Shown one piece after another: positions 17,210 to 26,614 of a stretch of DNA of 64,000 nucleotides. The number at the start of each line of letters is the position of its first letter. Within the stretch, counting starts at the first letter, position 1. Position numbers and translations under genes: made by a program. The DNA lies in contig PWEO01000163.1 of NCBI GenBank assembly GCA_003553525.1, positions 1 to 64,000 of the forward strand, written 5' to 3'. The stretch comes from Clostridiaceae bacterium. Lineage in GTDB: Bacteria; Bacillota; Clostridia; Peptostreptococcales; T1SED10-28. Under the pieces are notes generated by a model that was not told the DNA's origin, searched no databases, and saw nothing but the letters and a program-made list of their open reading frames with translations.

Positions 17210-17485
17210 ATGCCCAATTCAGATAAATTTTTTGTCGAATTACCCTTATCTCTTATTGAAGAGGCGGACCACCTGGCAAAAATCGAAAATTTGAATCGAA
17301 GTGAATTCTTAGCGAAAGTGATTCGTGCCTATATCCAAGAGCAATGCTTTGGAGAAAAACTTTCTAAAATGAAAGAAGGATATGAGGAGATGGCAAATAT
17401 TAATGCTGCATTGGCGGAACTGGGTATGAGCTTAGATTTGTTTTTGTTGGAAGATTATGAAAACAATATATCGGAGAGTGATTAA
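17210..17485 (+). CDS. ndoAI: EndoAI-type antitoxin
   Basis: Ribbon-helix-helix antitoxin that should bind and repress the ndoA promoter and neutralise the NdoA RNase. The 91-residue product has an N-terminal RHH region 'FFVELPLSLIEEADHLAKIENLNRSEFLAKVIRAYI' and the EndoAI-like 'MKEGYEEMANINAALAE' segment that binds the toxin. AGGAGGTG six bases upstream picks the ATG at 17210; an in-frame ATG at 17192 sits before that site and is unlikely. The toxin begins three bases after its stop. Confidence 0.88.
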   Translation: MPNSDKFFVELPLSLIEEADHLAKIENLNRSEFLAKVIRAYIQEQCFGEKLSKMKEGYEEMANINAALAELGMSLDLFLLEDYENNISESD

Positions 17486-17488
17486 ATC

Positions 17489-17842
17489 GTGGCAATTAAA
17501 AGAGGAGATATGTTTTACGCAGACCTAAGTCCCGTTGTGGGATCGGAACAAGGCGGGGTAAGACCGGTGTTGATTATTCAAAACAACATCGGCAACAAAT
17601 ACAGCCCTACGGTTATTGTTGCGGCCATAACGTCGAAGATTAACAAAGGGAAGCTGCCCACCCATGTGGAGTTGGACACTACTCATTACAAAATCCCCAA
17701 GAATTCCGTGATCTTACTGGAACAGATTCGAACCATTGATAAAAAGCGATTAGAAGAGAAAATAGGAACCTTGGATGATCGAACCATGACCAAAGTAAAT
17801 CGGGCGCTTTCCATTAGCTTAGGTATTTTATCGGATTATTAA
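17489..17842 (+). CDS. ndoA: MazF/NdoA (EndoA) endoribonuclease toxin
   Basis: Sequence-specific mRNA interferase, 117 residues, the standard NdoA length. Conserved features are '[29 protein letters not shown]' with the catalytic Arg, and '[19 protein letters not shown]' with the catalytic Thr. The start is GTG; ribosome loading probably relies on the GGAGAG at the end of the antitoxin. Located after alr as in Bacillus. All catalytic residues seem intact. Confidence 0.95.
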   Translation: MAIKRGDMFYADLSPVVGSEQGGVRPVLIIQNNIGNKYSPTVIVAAITSKINKGKLPTHVELDTTHYKIPKNSVILLEQIRTIDKKRLEEKIGTLDDRTMTKVNRALSISLGILSDY

Positions 17843-17946
17843 GAAAAAAAGCATGCAACAAGGAATATATCACTACATAAAAAAATCATCTTTGTACTGG
17901 CACTTTATCAGTACCACATAACCAATAGCACTATTGAATTGTAAAT

Positions 17947-17998
17947 AAGACCTTTCATTCTTTCAAGCAATAATTGGGGAATGAGGTCTTAATTTTTG
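17947..17998 (+). terminator. Intrinsic terminator after ndoA
   Basis: AAGACCTTTCATTC pairs with GAATGAGGTCTT across a loop, followed by AATTTTT. It lies about 105 bp after ndoA; the sequence between shows no gene. Confidence 0.7.
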
Positions 17999-18013
17999 GA
18001 AAGGAGCATGACG

Positions 18014-18877
18014 ATGATTCAAAATAAAAAATATAGAATGCTTGTGGAGTATCTTGCCATAGCCCTCGGCTCGGGTCTACTGGCTTTTTCTTTGGTGTTT
18101 TTCTTAGAGCCTAATACCATAGCCCCGGGAGGAGTGACGGGTTTTGCCATTCTGATACAAAAAATCTTCGGCATTCCTATCGACTTTACCAACTTAGCCG
18201 TAAACATTCCCTTATTTATTGCAGGAATCATGATTCTGGGTAAGGCTTTTGGCGCAAAAACCGCTTATGCAACGATTATGTTGTCGGTGTTCATCCGATT
18301 TTTCTATTTATTTTTTGGAGAAATTGCCGTAACCGAGGATCTGTTACTGGCCGCAATTTACGGGGGTGTGATTTCCGGAGTAGGGCTTGGCATAGTTTTT
18401 CGCTTCGGTGGGACCACGGGAGGGACCGACCTTGGAGGGGCTATATTGAATAAGTTTTTCCCGAATCTCAGTACAGCGAAAATGATGATGTTGTTGGACC
18501 TCATTGTAGTGGCAGCTGCAGGCTTGGTGGAAAGAAGAATTGAGACCTCACTTTACTCCATTATCGCCCTGTATATTTTAGTAAAACTGATCGACTTTAT
18601 TGTAGAAGGCCTCAGTTATGCCAAAGCCTTTTATATCATTTCCAATGATCCCGAAGCTATGGGGATGAAAATCACTCAGGAAATGAATCGGGGGGTTACA
18701 GCCCTTTCAGGAAAAGGGGTATATACCGGTTCTAATCGGGATGTACTATTATGTGTGGTAAACCGTGCCCAGGTGGCAAAATTAAAGCGTATTGTCAATG
18801 AAGTGGATCCGAAGGCCTTTATGATGGTCAGCACCATCCATGAGGTATTAGGAGAAGGCTTTAAAGAACCGAAATAG
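18014..18877 (+). CDS. YitT family membrane protein
   Basis: Integral membrane protein of unknown biochemical role. The 287-residue product has five to six N-terminal helices with the YitT signature 'NTIAPGGVTGFAILIQKIFGIPI' and 'FRFGGTTGGTDLGGAIL', followed by a soluble C-terminal DUF2179 domain (about 205-280) with 'GVTALSGKGVYTGSNRDVLLCVV'. AAAGGAGC favours the ATG at 18014 over the upstream TTG and ATG codons. Confidence 0.88.
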   Translation: MIQNKKYRMLVEYLAIALGSGLLAFSLVFFLEPNTIAPGGVTGFAILIQKIFGIPIDFTNLAVNIPLFIAGIMILGKAFGAKTAYATIMLSVFIRFFYLFFGEIAVTEDLLLAAIYGGVISGVGLGIVFRFGGTTGGTDLGGAILNKFFPNLSTAKMMMLLDLIVVAAAGLVERRIETSLYSIIALYILVKLIDFIVEGLSYAKAFYIISNDPEAMGMKITQEMNRGVTALSGKGVYTGSNRDVLLCVVNRAQVAKLKRIVNEVDPKAFMMVSTIHEVLGEGFKEPK

Positions 18878-19008
18878 TAAATTTCAGGGGAAAATATAGG
18901 GTTTATGCTATCAAATGGAGCGAAATCTAAGGACTTCGCCAATGAAAGTGTTGATGATGAAAGAAAACAAATATTGCTTGAACAACTAACTAGGAGGTTA
19001 TGAAAATC

Positions 19009-19833
19009 ATGAATCATGAAATGCTAGAACAAAAGGCCGTAATTATGCGTAAGGATATTGTGGAAATGCTTTACAAATCCGGTTCCGGTCATCCCGGGGG
19101 GTCCCTTTCCGCAGTGGAGATCCTCAGTGCTTTGTATTTTAAAGTAATGAACGTGGACGAGAAAAACCCGAGATGGCAGGAACGGGATCGATTTGTGCTG
19201 TCCAAAGGTCATGCTGCGCCGGTACTTTACGCAGCCCTGGCAGAAAAAGGATTTTTTCCAAAAAGCGAACTGTGGAACCTGCGGAAAATCGGATCCTTAT
19301 TGCAGGGACATCCGGAAATGAAAAACATACCCGGAGTGGATATGTCCACAGGATCTCTGGGCCAAGGATTTTCCACCGCCGTGGGAATGGCCTTGGGACT
19401 GAAAACCGACAACAGCAACAGTCGGGTATTTGCCTTGTTGGGAGATGGAGAACTTCAAGAAGGAATTGTTTGGGAAGCAGCCATGGCGGCGTCTCATTAT
19501 AAGCTGGAAAATCTTACGGCCTTTGTAGATTATAACGGTCTGCAAATTGACGGACCGAATGAAGAAGTTATGGGGGTACACCCTGTTACTGATAAATTTA
19601 AAGCCTTCGGCTGGAACGTACTGACTGCTGACGGTCATGATTTCGGTGAGATTTTAGAAGCGATAGAAATTGCAAAAACATATAAAGGCAAACCTACAAT
19701 GATCGTTGCCAGAACCGTAAAAGGGAAAGGTGTGTCCTTTATGGAAGATCAGGCCGGTTGGCATGGAAAAGCACCGAATAAAGAAGAACGGGATCAAGCA
19801 ATGAATGAACTGGGAGGGTTGGATCATGAGTAA
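19009..19833 (+). CDS. Transketolase, N-terminal subunit
   Basis: Thiamine-diphosphate-binding half of a split transketolase that moves two-carbon units between sugar phosphates (pentose phosphate pathway). The 274 residues include '[14 protein letters not shown]', '[13 protein letters not shown]' and the TPP/metal motif '[22 protein letters not shown]...DYNGLQ' (about 144-177). The ATG at 19009 has AGGAGG eleven bases upstream; an ATG at 19000 would be only two bases from that site. Overlaps the C-terminal subunit by eight bases. Confidence 0.92.
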   Translation: MNHEMLEQKAVIMRKDIVEMLYKSGSGHPGGSLSAVEILSALYFKVMNVDEKNPRWQERDRFVLSKGHAAPVLYAALAEKGFFPKSELWNLRKIGSLLQGHPEMKNIPGVDMSTGSLGQGFSTAVGMALGLKTDNSNSRVFALLGDGELQEGIVWEAAMAASHYKLENLTAFVDYNGLQIDGPNEEVMGVHPVTDKFKAFGWNVLTADGHDFGEILEAIEIAKTYKGKPTMIVARTVKGKGVSFMEDQAGWHGKAPNKEERDQAMNELGGLDHE

Positions 19834-20764
19834 AATGATGGCTACAAGAGACGGATACGGAAAAGCTTTAGTGGAACTTGGAGAAGAAAATGAGAATGTG
19901 GTAGTCTTAGATGCGGACTTATCCAAATCCACGAAAACCGCAGGATTTGGAGAGGTCTATTCCGAAAGGTTTTTCAATGCGGGAGTGGCAGAGCAAAACC
20001 TGATCGGTCTTGCGGCGGGGCTCTCCACCACGGGGAAAATCCCCTTTGCCAGTTCCTTTGCCATGTTTGCCACGGGAAGAGCCTTTGAGATTATTCGAAA
20101 CTCCATCGGGTACCCGAGGCTAAACGTAAAAATTTGTGCCACCCATGCGGGAATTACCGTAGGAGAAGACGGCGCATCTCATCAGGCCTTAGAGGATATC
20201 GCCTGCATGCGGACCATTCCAAATATGACCGTTATTGTGCCCTCCGACGGAGTGGAAGCCATGAAGGCGGTAAAAAGAATTGCAGAATTTGAAGGACCTG
20301 TGTACTTACGACTGGGACGTTCCGGCGTACCGGTGATCAATGACCATGAAAATTATAAATTTGAAATCGGAAAAGGTATCACTTTAAAAGAGGGGGGCGA
20401 TATCACCATTATTGCCACGGGACTGATGGTCCACGAAGCCCTAAAGGCCGCTGAAAGACTGGAAGAAAAGGGTGTGGAGGCGAGAGTTTTGAACCTGCAC
20501 ACGATCAAACCCATTGATCGGGAATTGATTATTAAGGCTGCTGAGGAAACCGGAACGGTTATTACCGCAGAGGAACATAATATCATTGGGGGCCTCGGCT
20601 CGGCGGTAGCGGAAGTGCTGTCGGAAAATATGCCGGTGCCTTTAAAGCGTATCGGTGTGGAAGACACCTTCGGCGAGTCGGGAAAGCCCGCAGAGCTTTT
20701 AGAGAAGTACGGTCTTACTCACGCTAAGATCTTTAAGACCGCCATTGAGATGTTGGCACGCTAG
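19826..20764 (+). CDS. Transketolase, C-terminal subunit
   Basis: Pyrimidine-binding and C-terminal domains of the split transketolase, 312 residues. '[13 protein letters not shown]', '[19 protein letters not shown]' with the catalytic Glu, and '[24 protein letters not shown]' are clear. Start ATG at 19826 follows GGGAGGG and overlaps the N-terminal gene, so the two halves are made together. The split form is normal in Clostridia and archaea and is not a frameshift. Confidence 0.92.
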   Translation: MSKMMATRDGYGKALVELGEENENVVVLDADLSKSTKTAGFGEVYSERFFNAGVAEQNLIGLAAGLSTTGKIPFASSFAMFATGRAFEIIRNSIGYPRLNVKICATHAGITVGEDGASHQALEDIACMRTIPNMTVIVPSDGVEAMKAVKRIAEFEGPVYLRLGRSGVPVINDHENYKFEIGKGITLKEGGDITIIATGLMVHEALKAAERLEEKGVEARVLNLHTIKPIDRELIIKAAEETGTVITAEEHNIIGGLGSAVAEVLSENMPVPLKRIGVEDTFGESGKPAELLEKYGLTHAKIFKTAIEMLAR

Positions 20765-20944
20765 GATATCTTCATGCCGTTAAAATATGGGTGTATCTGT
20801 TGAAATCATATTTGCATGTGGAAATAATGCTTCCCTGTGAAAATAAAGACTGTGTACAGCGATAGCTGTTGTAGCTATGAAGTTTGGCTATCAGTTTTGG
20901 TTGTCGGTTAAAAAGCTAGGATGCAATTAAATATTGGAGTTGTT

Positions 20945-22549
20945 ATGATGGATAAAAATTTTATTAATGAAATAAACAAACGAAGGACATTTGCAATTAT
21001 TTCCCACCCCGATGCGGGAAAAACGACGTTGACGGAAAAGTTCCTCCTTTACGGGGGAGCCATTCGTCTGGCCGGATCTGTAAAATCTAGAAAAGCTCAG
21101 AAACATGCGGTTTCTGACTGGATGGAAATTGAAAAACAACGGGGGATCTCGGTAACTTCCAGTGTGATGCAGTTTAACTATGAGGGTGCCTGCATAAATA
21201 TTTTGGATACCCCGGGACACCAGGACTTCTCGGAGGATACCTATAGAACCCTAACTGCAGCAGACAGCGCTGTAATGGTCATTGACTGCGCCAAAGGGGT
21301 GGAGCCTCAAACGAAAAAGCTGTTTCGGGTTTGTAAGGATCGAAACATACCGATTTTCACCTTCATTAATAAGTTGGACCGGGCGGGAAAGGACCCCTTT
21401 GAACTGATGGAAGAGATCGAAAAGGTTCTCGGCATTCAGTCCTACCCTATGAATTGGCCCATTGGCACCGACGGAGACTTTAAAGGGGTTTATAATCGGG
21501 AGAAAAAAAGAATTGAACTTTTTCAGGACGGGGACCACGGCCAAAATATCGCAAAAATTGTCAGCAAGGATCTGTATGATGAAGGTCTGGCAGACATTAT
21601 CGGAACCGATTATTATCAACGCCTACGGGATGAGGTAGAACTGCTGGATATGGCCGGAGACGACTTTGATCATGACCGGATCCAAAGCGGAGAATTAACC
21701 CCGCTGTTCTTTGGAAGTGCTATGACCAACTTTGGCGTGGAACCTTTTTTGGAATCTTTTTTAAAACTGACCTATAAACCGGAAGCGAGAAATAGCAATC
21801 AAGGCATGATCCCTCCGGAAGACCCTAATTTTTCCGGATTTATCTTTAAAATCCAGGCGAATATGAATCCCGCACATCGGGATCGGCTGGCATTTATTCG
21901 AATCTGTTCCGGAAAGTTTGAGAAGGGCATGTCTGTATACAATTCCAGGACGGGAAAGAAAATTCGTCTGGCCCAGCCCCAGCAATTTTTAGCCCAGGAC
22001 CGGGAGATTGTGGATACCGCTTATCCCGGAGATATTATCGGCGTCCATGATCCGGGGCTCTTTAAGATCAGCGATACCCTGTCGGAAGCCGACGCATCCC
22101 TAAAATATGAGCGTATTCCCGTGTTTCCTCCGGAGCATTTTTCAAAAATCATTCCGAAGAATTCCATGAAACGAAAGCAGTTTTTGAAGGGGATTCAGCA
22201 GTTGGCGGAAGAAGGGGCGATCCAGGTCTTTAAGCGACCGAATATCGGTATTGAGGAATATATTGTGGGAGTGGTTGGAGTATTGCAATTTCAAGTATTG
22301 GAATACCGACTGAAAAATGAGTACAGCGTGGACATCATCATGGAAAGTATGCCTCACCGATTTATTCGGTGGATCGAAATGGATAACTACGATCCCTACC
22401 GCTTCAGTATCACCATGGACAGTATGCTGGTAGAGGATCATGATGGAAATCCCGCCATCATACTACAAAACGAATGGTCCATTGGAAAAGTCGAAGATCG
22501 GAATTCCGGTGTGGTGTTAAAGGATATTTATAAAAAAGACTTGGAATAG
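20945..22549 (+). CDS. prfC: Peptide chain release factor 3
   Basis: Translational GTPase that recycles RF1 and RF2 after termination. The 534-residue protein has the P loop 'SHPDAGKTTLTEK' (about 14-26), 'DTPGHQDFSEDTYR', 'NKLDR' and the RF3 C-terminal region 'VVGVLQFQVLEYRLKNEY'. TTGGAG lies before two adjacent ATG codons at 20945 and 20948; an ATG at 20921 has no clear site. The 180-bp gap upstream contains imperfect hairpins (about 20855-20915) but nothing I can name. Confidence 0.95.
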   Translation: MMDKNFINEINKRRTFAIISHPDAGKTTLTEKFLLYGGAIRLAGSVKSRKAQKHAVSDWMEIEKQRGISVTSSVMQFNYEGACINILDTPGHQDFSEDTYRTLTAADSAVMVIDCAKGVEPQTKKLFRVCKDRNIPIFTFINKLDRAGKDPFELMEEIEKVLGIQSYPMNWPIGTDGDFKGVYNREKKRIELFQDGDHGQNIAKIVSKDLYDEGLADIIGTDYYQRLRDEVELLDMAGDDFDHDRIQSGELTPLFFGSAMTNFGVEPFLESFLKLTYKPEARNSNQGMIPPEDPNFSGFIFKIQANMNPAHRDRLAFIRICSGKFEKGMSVYNSRTGKKIRLAQPQQFLAQDREIVDTAYPGDIIGVHDPGLFKISDTLSEADASLKYERIPVFPPEHFSKIIPKNSMKRKQFLKGIQQLAEEGAIQVFKRPNIGIEEYIVGVVGVLQFQVLEYRLKNEYSVDIIMESMPHRFIRWIEMDNYDPYRFSITMDSMLVEDHDGNPAIILQNEWSIGKVEDRNSGVVLKDIYKKDLE

Positions 22550-22607
22550 AAAAGCATCGGTTTATAAATTTCTAGATTTGAAATAAGTAGGGATTTTACA
22601 AAAACTA

Positions 22608-22641
22608 AAATTAAGGGGTAAAGGTGCCCCTTAATTTTTTT
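22608..22641. terminator. Bidirectional terminator between prfC and the HD gene
   Basis: AAAATTAAGGGG and CCCCTTAATTTT form a near-perfect stem with T runs on both strands. It serves the convergent prfC and HD-domain genes and overlaps the HD gene's stop codon. Confidence 0.9.
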
Positions 22642-23161
22642 CGTCTATTTTTTGCAGGATTGCCAGGTTTTTTACTAAATCCTGTTGGGAATCCTTTATG
22701 GGAAATTCTTCGGCTCGGAAGGGATTGTTCAGCGCCTCTCGATGATGATAACGGGTAAGAAAAATTACTGGAGACTGTGTGCCTATTTTTTCGAGGATTT
22801 TTGCACCTAATTCCGGGTGATGCTTTTTATAATACAGGGCTTCTTTAATAAACTGCGGAAGCATTTTTCCGGGAATATTAAGTTTAATGACAAGTACCAC
22901 AAAGGCTTTATTAATCAAGGTTAAATTGCTTTGTACTTTTCCCACGTCATGGAGAAGGGCGGCTTTGATTAACGTGGGATTATGTTCATTTATTGCCAGA
23001 CAGTCATAGGCAATATTTAGGCAGTGGCGCTGCTCCCCAATCCGAAGACGGCGAAACAGGCAGATTTCCTGCTTCGATAGATGCTTTTTAAGAAATTGTT
23101 GATCTTCTAGGGTCACCTTCGCAAATAAACCCCGGTAAAACTGCTTTATTCGATAAATCAT
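22631..23161 (-). CDS. HD-domain hydrolase
   Basis: Predicted metal-dependent phosphohydrolase of 176 residues. The HD motif is intact in 'AALLHDVGKVQSN' (about 68-80) with upstream His in 'HCLNIAYDCL' and a later 'YKKHHPELGAKILEKIG' and 'YHHREAL', the order seen in small HDIG proteins. AGGAGG upstream selects the ATG at 23161 rather than one 14 codons earlier. Divergent from the dehydrogenase at 23376. Substrate unknown; nucleotides are usual for the superfamily. Confidence 0.8.
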   Translation of the reverse strand: MIYRIKQFYRGLFAKVTLEDQQFLKKHLSKQEICLFRRLRIGEQRHCLNIAYDCLAINEHNPTLIKAALLHDVGKVQSNLTLINKAFVVLVIKLNIPGKMLPQFIKEALYYKKHHPELGAKILEKIGTQSPVIFLTRYHHREALNNPFRAEEFPIKDSQQDLVKNLAILQKIDEKN

Positions 23162-23375
23162 GGATTCCCTCCTAAGACTGAAGACTCTCTTTGATTTTAG
23201 CACACATCCCCATGGGAAAGAATGAAAAATCCGTAATAATTATGTGAAATCAAAAAAAATAAAAGAACAGATTAGCTTAATTCAATTTAAGAAAGACTAA
23301 TACGGGGTAGAAGGTTTCCCTTTTAGAACAGGGGATCCTGGGTATAAACTGAAGAGAAATGACAGGAGGGATACT

Positions 23376-24317
23376 ATGAAAGCACTGTTTACTTACGATT
23401 ACGGTAAAAAGAAAATGCAAAGTATTAGAAATCTCGGCTACGAAATCATCCTTCGAAAAGAAAAAGATCTGGTATATGATGAAGAGTTACGGGATGTGGA
23501 GGTCCTATTCTGCTACAATCCCTTTACTACCTTAGACATTGGGAAAATGAAGAAGCTGAAATGGATCCAACTGTCCAGTATCGGTATTGACCAGGTACCC
23601 TTAGATAAGGTAAGAGACCAAGAAATCACCCTTACCAACAACAAAGGGGGGTATAGCGTTCCCATGGGAGAGTTTATCGTAATGAAAATACTGGAACTCT
23701 TTAAAAACAGCAAGACTTTTTATCATCAGCAGCAGCAAAAACAGTGGGAAATTGATACGTCTCTAATGGAGTTGTACAATAAACGGATAACTTTTATAGG
23801 GACTGGAAGTATAGCTGTGGAAGGAGCAAAGCGGCTACAGGGATTTGGTGTGGAAGTTACCGGAGTCAATACCCGAGGAAGAGACGTAGAGTATTTTCAT
23901 AAATGCTATCCCGTAAAAGATTTAAAAGAGGTTTTAAAGCATAGTGAGGTCGTGGTCCTGACCATTCCCTATACCGATGAAACCCATCATTTAATCGATG
24001 ATGAAGCCTTAGCGGCCATGAACCCCGAGGCCTATTTGATCAACGTTTCCAGAGGCAGCATTGTGGATGAGCAAGCACTGATTGATCATCTGGAACAAGG
24101 GTCTATACAAGGGGCTGCCTTGGATGTTTTTGAGCAGGAGCCCTTAAAAGAAGACAGTCCCCTGTGGGATTTTGAAAGGGTCATCATTACCCCTCATAAT
24201 TCCTGGGTGTCGGAAATGCGGAATCAACGGCGTTTTGATACTATTTATGAAAATGCGGATAGATTTTCCCGGGGGGAAACCTTAAAGAACGTGGTGAACT
24301 TGAATAAAGGATATTAA
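23376..24317 (+). CDS. D-2-hydroxyacid dehydrogenase family protein
   Basis: NAD-dependent oxidoreductase of the phosphoglycerate/D-lactate dehydrogenase superfamily, 313 residues. The Rossmann motif 'FIGTGSIAVEGAKRL' (about 140-154) has the GxGxxx pattern. The catalytic triad is present: Arg in 'INVSRGSIVDEQAL', Glu in 'DVFEQEPL' and His in 'ITPHNSW'. No ACT domain, so it is not a serine-feedback SerA. The substrate is unknown; a GGAGGG site precedes the ATG. Confidence 0.88.
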   Translation: MKALFTYDYGKKKMQSIRNLGYEIILRKEKDLVYDEELRDVEVLFCYNPFTTLDIGKMKKLKWIQLSSIGIDQVPLDKVRDQEITLTNNKGGYSVPMGEFIVMKILELFKNSKTFYHQQQQKQWEIDTSLMELYNKRITFIGTGSIAVEGAKRLQGFGVEVTGVNTRGRDVEYFHKCYPVKDLKEVLKHSEVVVLTIPYTDETHHLIDDEALAAMNPEAYLINVSRGSIVDEQALIDHLEQGSIQGAALDVFEQEPLKEDSPLWDFERVIITPHNSWVSEMRNQRRFDTIYENADRFSRGETLKNVVNLNKGY

Positions 24318-24323
24318 AAACTA

Positions 24324-24378
24324 AAACAAACCTCCCGAAAGGCATATTTAGAAGAGCTATGTCCGGAAGATTTGTTCA
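24324..24378. terminator. Hairpin between convergent dehydrogenase and acyltransferase genes
   Basis: AACAAACCTCCCG pairs with CGGAAGATTTGTT (two G-U pairs), extended by GGCATA/TATGTC. On the minus strand a T-rich tail follows, so it most clearly ends the plsC transcript. Confidence 0.6.
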
Positions 24379-24399
24379 TAATTACTTATAGATATACGT

Positions 24400-25128
24400 T
24401 TAAGACATTTGATATTTTTGTAAGTTTTCCTGAATGGTATTCAGGACCTTCACGGTGTTGTCCGAGGATTTTTCCTGACCCTTTTCCTGAGGAGGAAGAG
24501 GCTTGGAAATGACCACTCGAACCTTTGCGGGTTGAATGCGGCCGTTGTTGGCCTCATAAAGTTTATAGGAGTCGATGACGGTCACGGGGACCACTAATGA
24601 CTCGGCCTTTTCCGCAATTTTCAAACTTCCCGGTTTAAAGGGATTCATTTCCGAGGTTTTGCTTCTGGTACCTTCGGGGAAAATTACCATGGAATGATGA
24701 TCTTTAATTTTTTTCGAAGCCTCATTGATGGCCCGAAGGGATTGACGGATATCCTGTCGGTCGATAAACACACTTTCCGTAAAGTGAATCCATTTCCCGA
24801 TTACCGGAACTTTTCGAAGCTCCTTTTTTGCCACAAAGCCAAGGGGTTGATTTAGAACATAGACTAATAGCGGGATATCCAAATAACTTTGGTGATTGCT
24901 GACATAGAGGGCTGCCTGATTCTTTGGAATGTTTTCCTCACCGATGATTTCCAAATCGCAGCGACTGAAACGCACAATATTTCTTGAAAGACTTCTGTTG
25001 ATCCTATAAACCAGATTTCGTTTTTTATCCTGCGGGCCCTTTTTTTCATAGTAATAATGGATCGGAAAGGTCAAAGCAATAAAAAGCATATAGGATATAA
25101 AGAAAATGACAAAGAAAATATGGGTCAT
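24400..25128 (-). CDS. plsC: 1-acyl-sn-glycerol-3-phosphate acyltransferase
   Basis: Membrane-bound acyltransferase that adds the second acyl chain to lysophosphatidic acid, giving phosphatidic acid. The 242 residues begin with a membrane helix; the catalytic 'NHQSYLDI' (HX4D, about 77-84) and 'FPEGTRSK' (about 149-156) are both present. AGGAGG precedes the ATG. It is divergent from the nitrilase gene. Could acylate a different lysophospholipid, but motifs and length match PlsC. Confidence 0.9.
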   Translation of the reverse strand: MTHIFFVIFFISYMLFIALTFPIHYYYEKKGPQDKKRNLVYRINRSLSRNIVRFSRCDLEIIGEENIPKNQAALYVSNHQSYLDIPLLVYVLNQPLGFVAKKELRKVPVIGKWIHFTESVFIDRQDIRQSLRAINEASKKIKDHHSMVIFPEGTRSKTSEMNPFKPGSLKIAEKAESLVVPVTVIDSYKLYEANNGRIQPAKVRVVISKPLPPQEKGQEKSSDNTVKVLNTIQENLQKYQMS

Positions 25129-25350
25129 GGATAATTCCTCCTAAATATTTTATGTATTTACGGATAAAGGCAATTATAATCATACCATAAAGCCCTTCGG
25201 ATTTCTATATAAAAACCCTTAATCTTCGAGGGGGGGTGAAGTAAGAAAAAGTGTTATAGTTTAAATTCGTGGGTCTCTAAAATCAGCTTAAATTGATTGA
25301 AGGAAAATCCATAACAGGAAAATTGCAAAAGATGAAAGGAAGGAAAAAAA

Positions 25351-26184
25351 ATGAAAAACCTAAAAGTGCTGGGATGTCAAATGATGGTTGAGACCGAAAA
25401 GGAGAAGAACTTACAAAAGGCGGAGGAAATGGTCACCCGGGGTATTAAAGAGTATCACCCGGACATCATTATTCTTCCGGAAATGTTTAATACTCCCTAT
25501 GATAACAGCTATTTCCCGGAGTTCAGCGAACCCTACCCTGGAGAGAGTACATTAAGGATTCAGACTTTGGCAAAAGAACACGGAGTTATGATTATTGCAG
25601 GGTCCATACCGGAGAAAGGGAGAGGAAAACAAGAGATATATAACACCACCTATGTATTTGGAGAGGGTGGAGAACTTTTGGGGAAACACCGGAAAATTCA
25701 TTTGTTTGACATTGATATTCCCGGGAAAATCACCTTCAAAGAATCCGACGTATTGTCCCGAGGAAAAAAAATAACGGTACTTGATACAAAATTCGGGAAA
25801 ATCGGAATCGCTATCTGTTATGATGTTCGTTTCCCGGAGATTTTTCAGATTATGGAAAAGCAAGGGGCAAGATTGGTCGTTGTTCCCGGAGCTTTTAATT
25901 TGACCACCGGGCCCGCCCATTGGGAGTTGTTGATGCGCTCCAGAGCCCTGGATAATCAACTGTATGTCGCTGCTGTCTCACCGGCAAGAAACCTGAAGGC
26001 TTCTTATCATGCATATGGGCACAGTATGATTGTGGATCCCTGGGGAAGAGTACTGAAGGAGTTGGAAGAAAAAGAGGACTTTATTTATCAGGAGCTGAAT
26101 TTTGATTACCTAAAGCAAGTACGAAGGGAACTGCCCACCCGGAAAAATCGCCTGAAAGAACTATACGAGACGGTAAAAAAATAA
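25351..26184 (+). CDS. Carbon-nitrogen hydrolase (nitrilase superfamily, Nit2-like)
   Basis: Amidase of 277 residues with the Glu-Lys-Cys triad: Glu in 'ILPEMFNTPY' (near 43), Lys in 'HRKIHLFDID' (near 113) and Cys in 'IAICYDVRFPE' (near 154). The sequence around each residue resembles Nit2/YafV omega-amidases, which deaminate alpha-ketoglutaramate or related metabolites, but other omega-amides are possible. It ends just before the promoter of the lysine operon and is not under the riboswitch. Confidence 0.87.
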   Translation: MKNLKVLGCQMMVETEKEKNLQKAEEMVTRGIKEYHPDIIILPEMFNTPYDNSYFPEFSEPYPGESTLRIQTLAKEHGVMIIAGSIPEKGRGKQEIYNTTYVFGEGGELLGKHRKIHLFDIDIPGKITFKESDVLSRGKKITVLDTKFGKIGIAICYDVRFPEIFQIMEKQGARLVVVPGAFNLTTGPAHWELLMRSRALDNQLYVAAVSPARNLKASYHAYGHSMIVDPWGRVLKELEEKEDFIYQELNFDYLKQVRRELPTRKNRLKELYETVKK

Positions 26185-26211
26185 TTTTAATAAAGTTTTG
26201 ATAAAAAAATT

Positions 26212-26239
26212 TTGACATTGAAGCAAAATGTGATATACT
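26212..26239 (+). promoter_or_regulatory. Sigma-A promoter of the lysine biosynthesis operon
   Basis: TTGACA at 26212-26217 and TATACT at 26234-26239 with a 16-bp spacer, placing the transcript start just before the riboswitch. Confidence 0.85.
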
Positions 26240-26263
26240 ACTAAACATTATAACTGAATATAA

Positions 26264-26434
26264 AAATAGAGGTGCACTGAAATCAGTATTCGAAAATAAG
26301 GGGTTAAGCGACTCAGGTTTCGAAGAAAGGCTACGGTGCCGAAGTTTTTAAGGGAGGCTGAACCTTAAGGGCTGGGAGTAAGGTGAATAATCTTATTACT
26401 GTCATGGGATTCCATGGGGGGCTATTATTGCTTT
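26264..26434 (+). ncRNA. Lysine riboswitch (L box)
   Basis: The leader holds the conserved pieces of the lysine aptamer in order: AGAGGTGC at 26268-26275, GGTGCCGAAG near 26335-26344, and ACTGTCATGGGATTCCATGGGGGGCTA-type closing helix at about 26398-26423 (CTGTCA...hairpin...GGGGGCT). It is followed by an intrinsic terminator and then asd-dapA-dapB-dapH-lysC-patA. Lysine binding should favour the terminator and lower expression of the whole operon. Identified by motif order and genetic context, not by covariance search. Confidence 0.9.
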
Positions 26435-26490
26435 TGAAATACTCGCGAGGTTTTTAATGAAACTTTTGCGGATCATTTACGAGCGTATAC

Positions 26491-26519
26491 AAAACTCCCG
26501 GTTTCCGGGAGTTTTTTTA
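26491..26519 (+). terminator. Riboswitch-controlled terminator
   Basis: AAAACTCCCGG pairs with CCGGGAGTTTT and runs into seven T residues. It is the expression platform of the lysine riboswitch, about 95 bp before the asd start. Confidence 0.92.
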
Positions 26520-26614
26520 TTCCTGAAAAAAAGAAATCTCAAAAGATATTAATAATTATTGTACGCAACATGTTTAAATCAGAAAAATTCAGAGAAAAAC
26601 AAGGAGGTTGTAAA

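Noticed and set aside
17210-17842. New toxin-antitoxin system
   Set aside because: Both proteins match the well-known EndoAI/EndoA pair in the standard place after alr, with all catalytic residues.
18905-19003. 32-codon open frame ending at the transketolase start
   Set aside because: It ends in TGA overlapping the ATG at 19000 and would be a neat leader peptide, but it lacks a clear ribosome site and shows no amino-acid run or motif; insufficient support.
19009-20764. Transketolase split taken as a frameshift
   Set aside because: The two-gene form with overlapping ends and separate ribosome sites is the normal arrangement in many Clostridia and archaea.
20855-20915. Structured leader of prfC as a riboswitch
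   Set aside because: Imperfect hairpins (AGCTGTTGTAGCT and similar) are present, but they match no riboswitch class I can name and no terminator follows.
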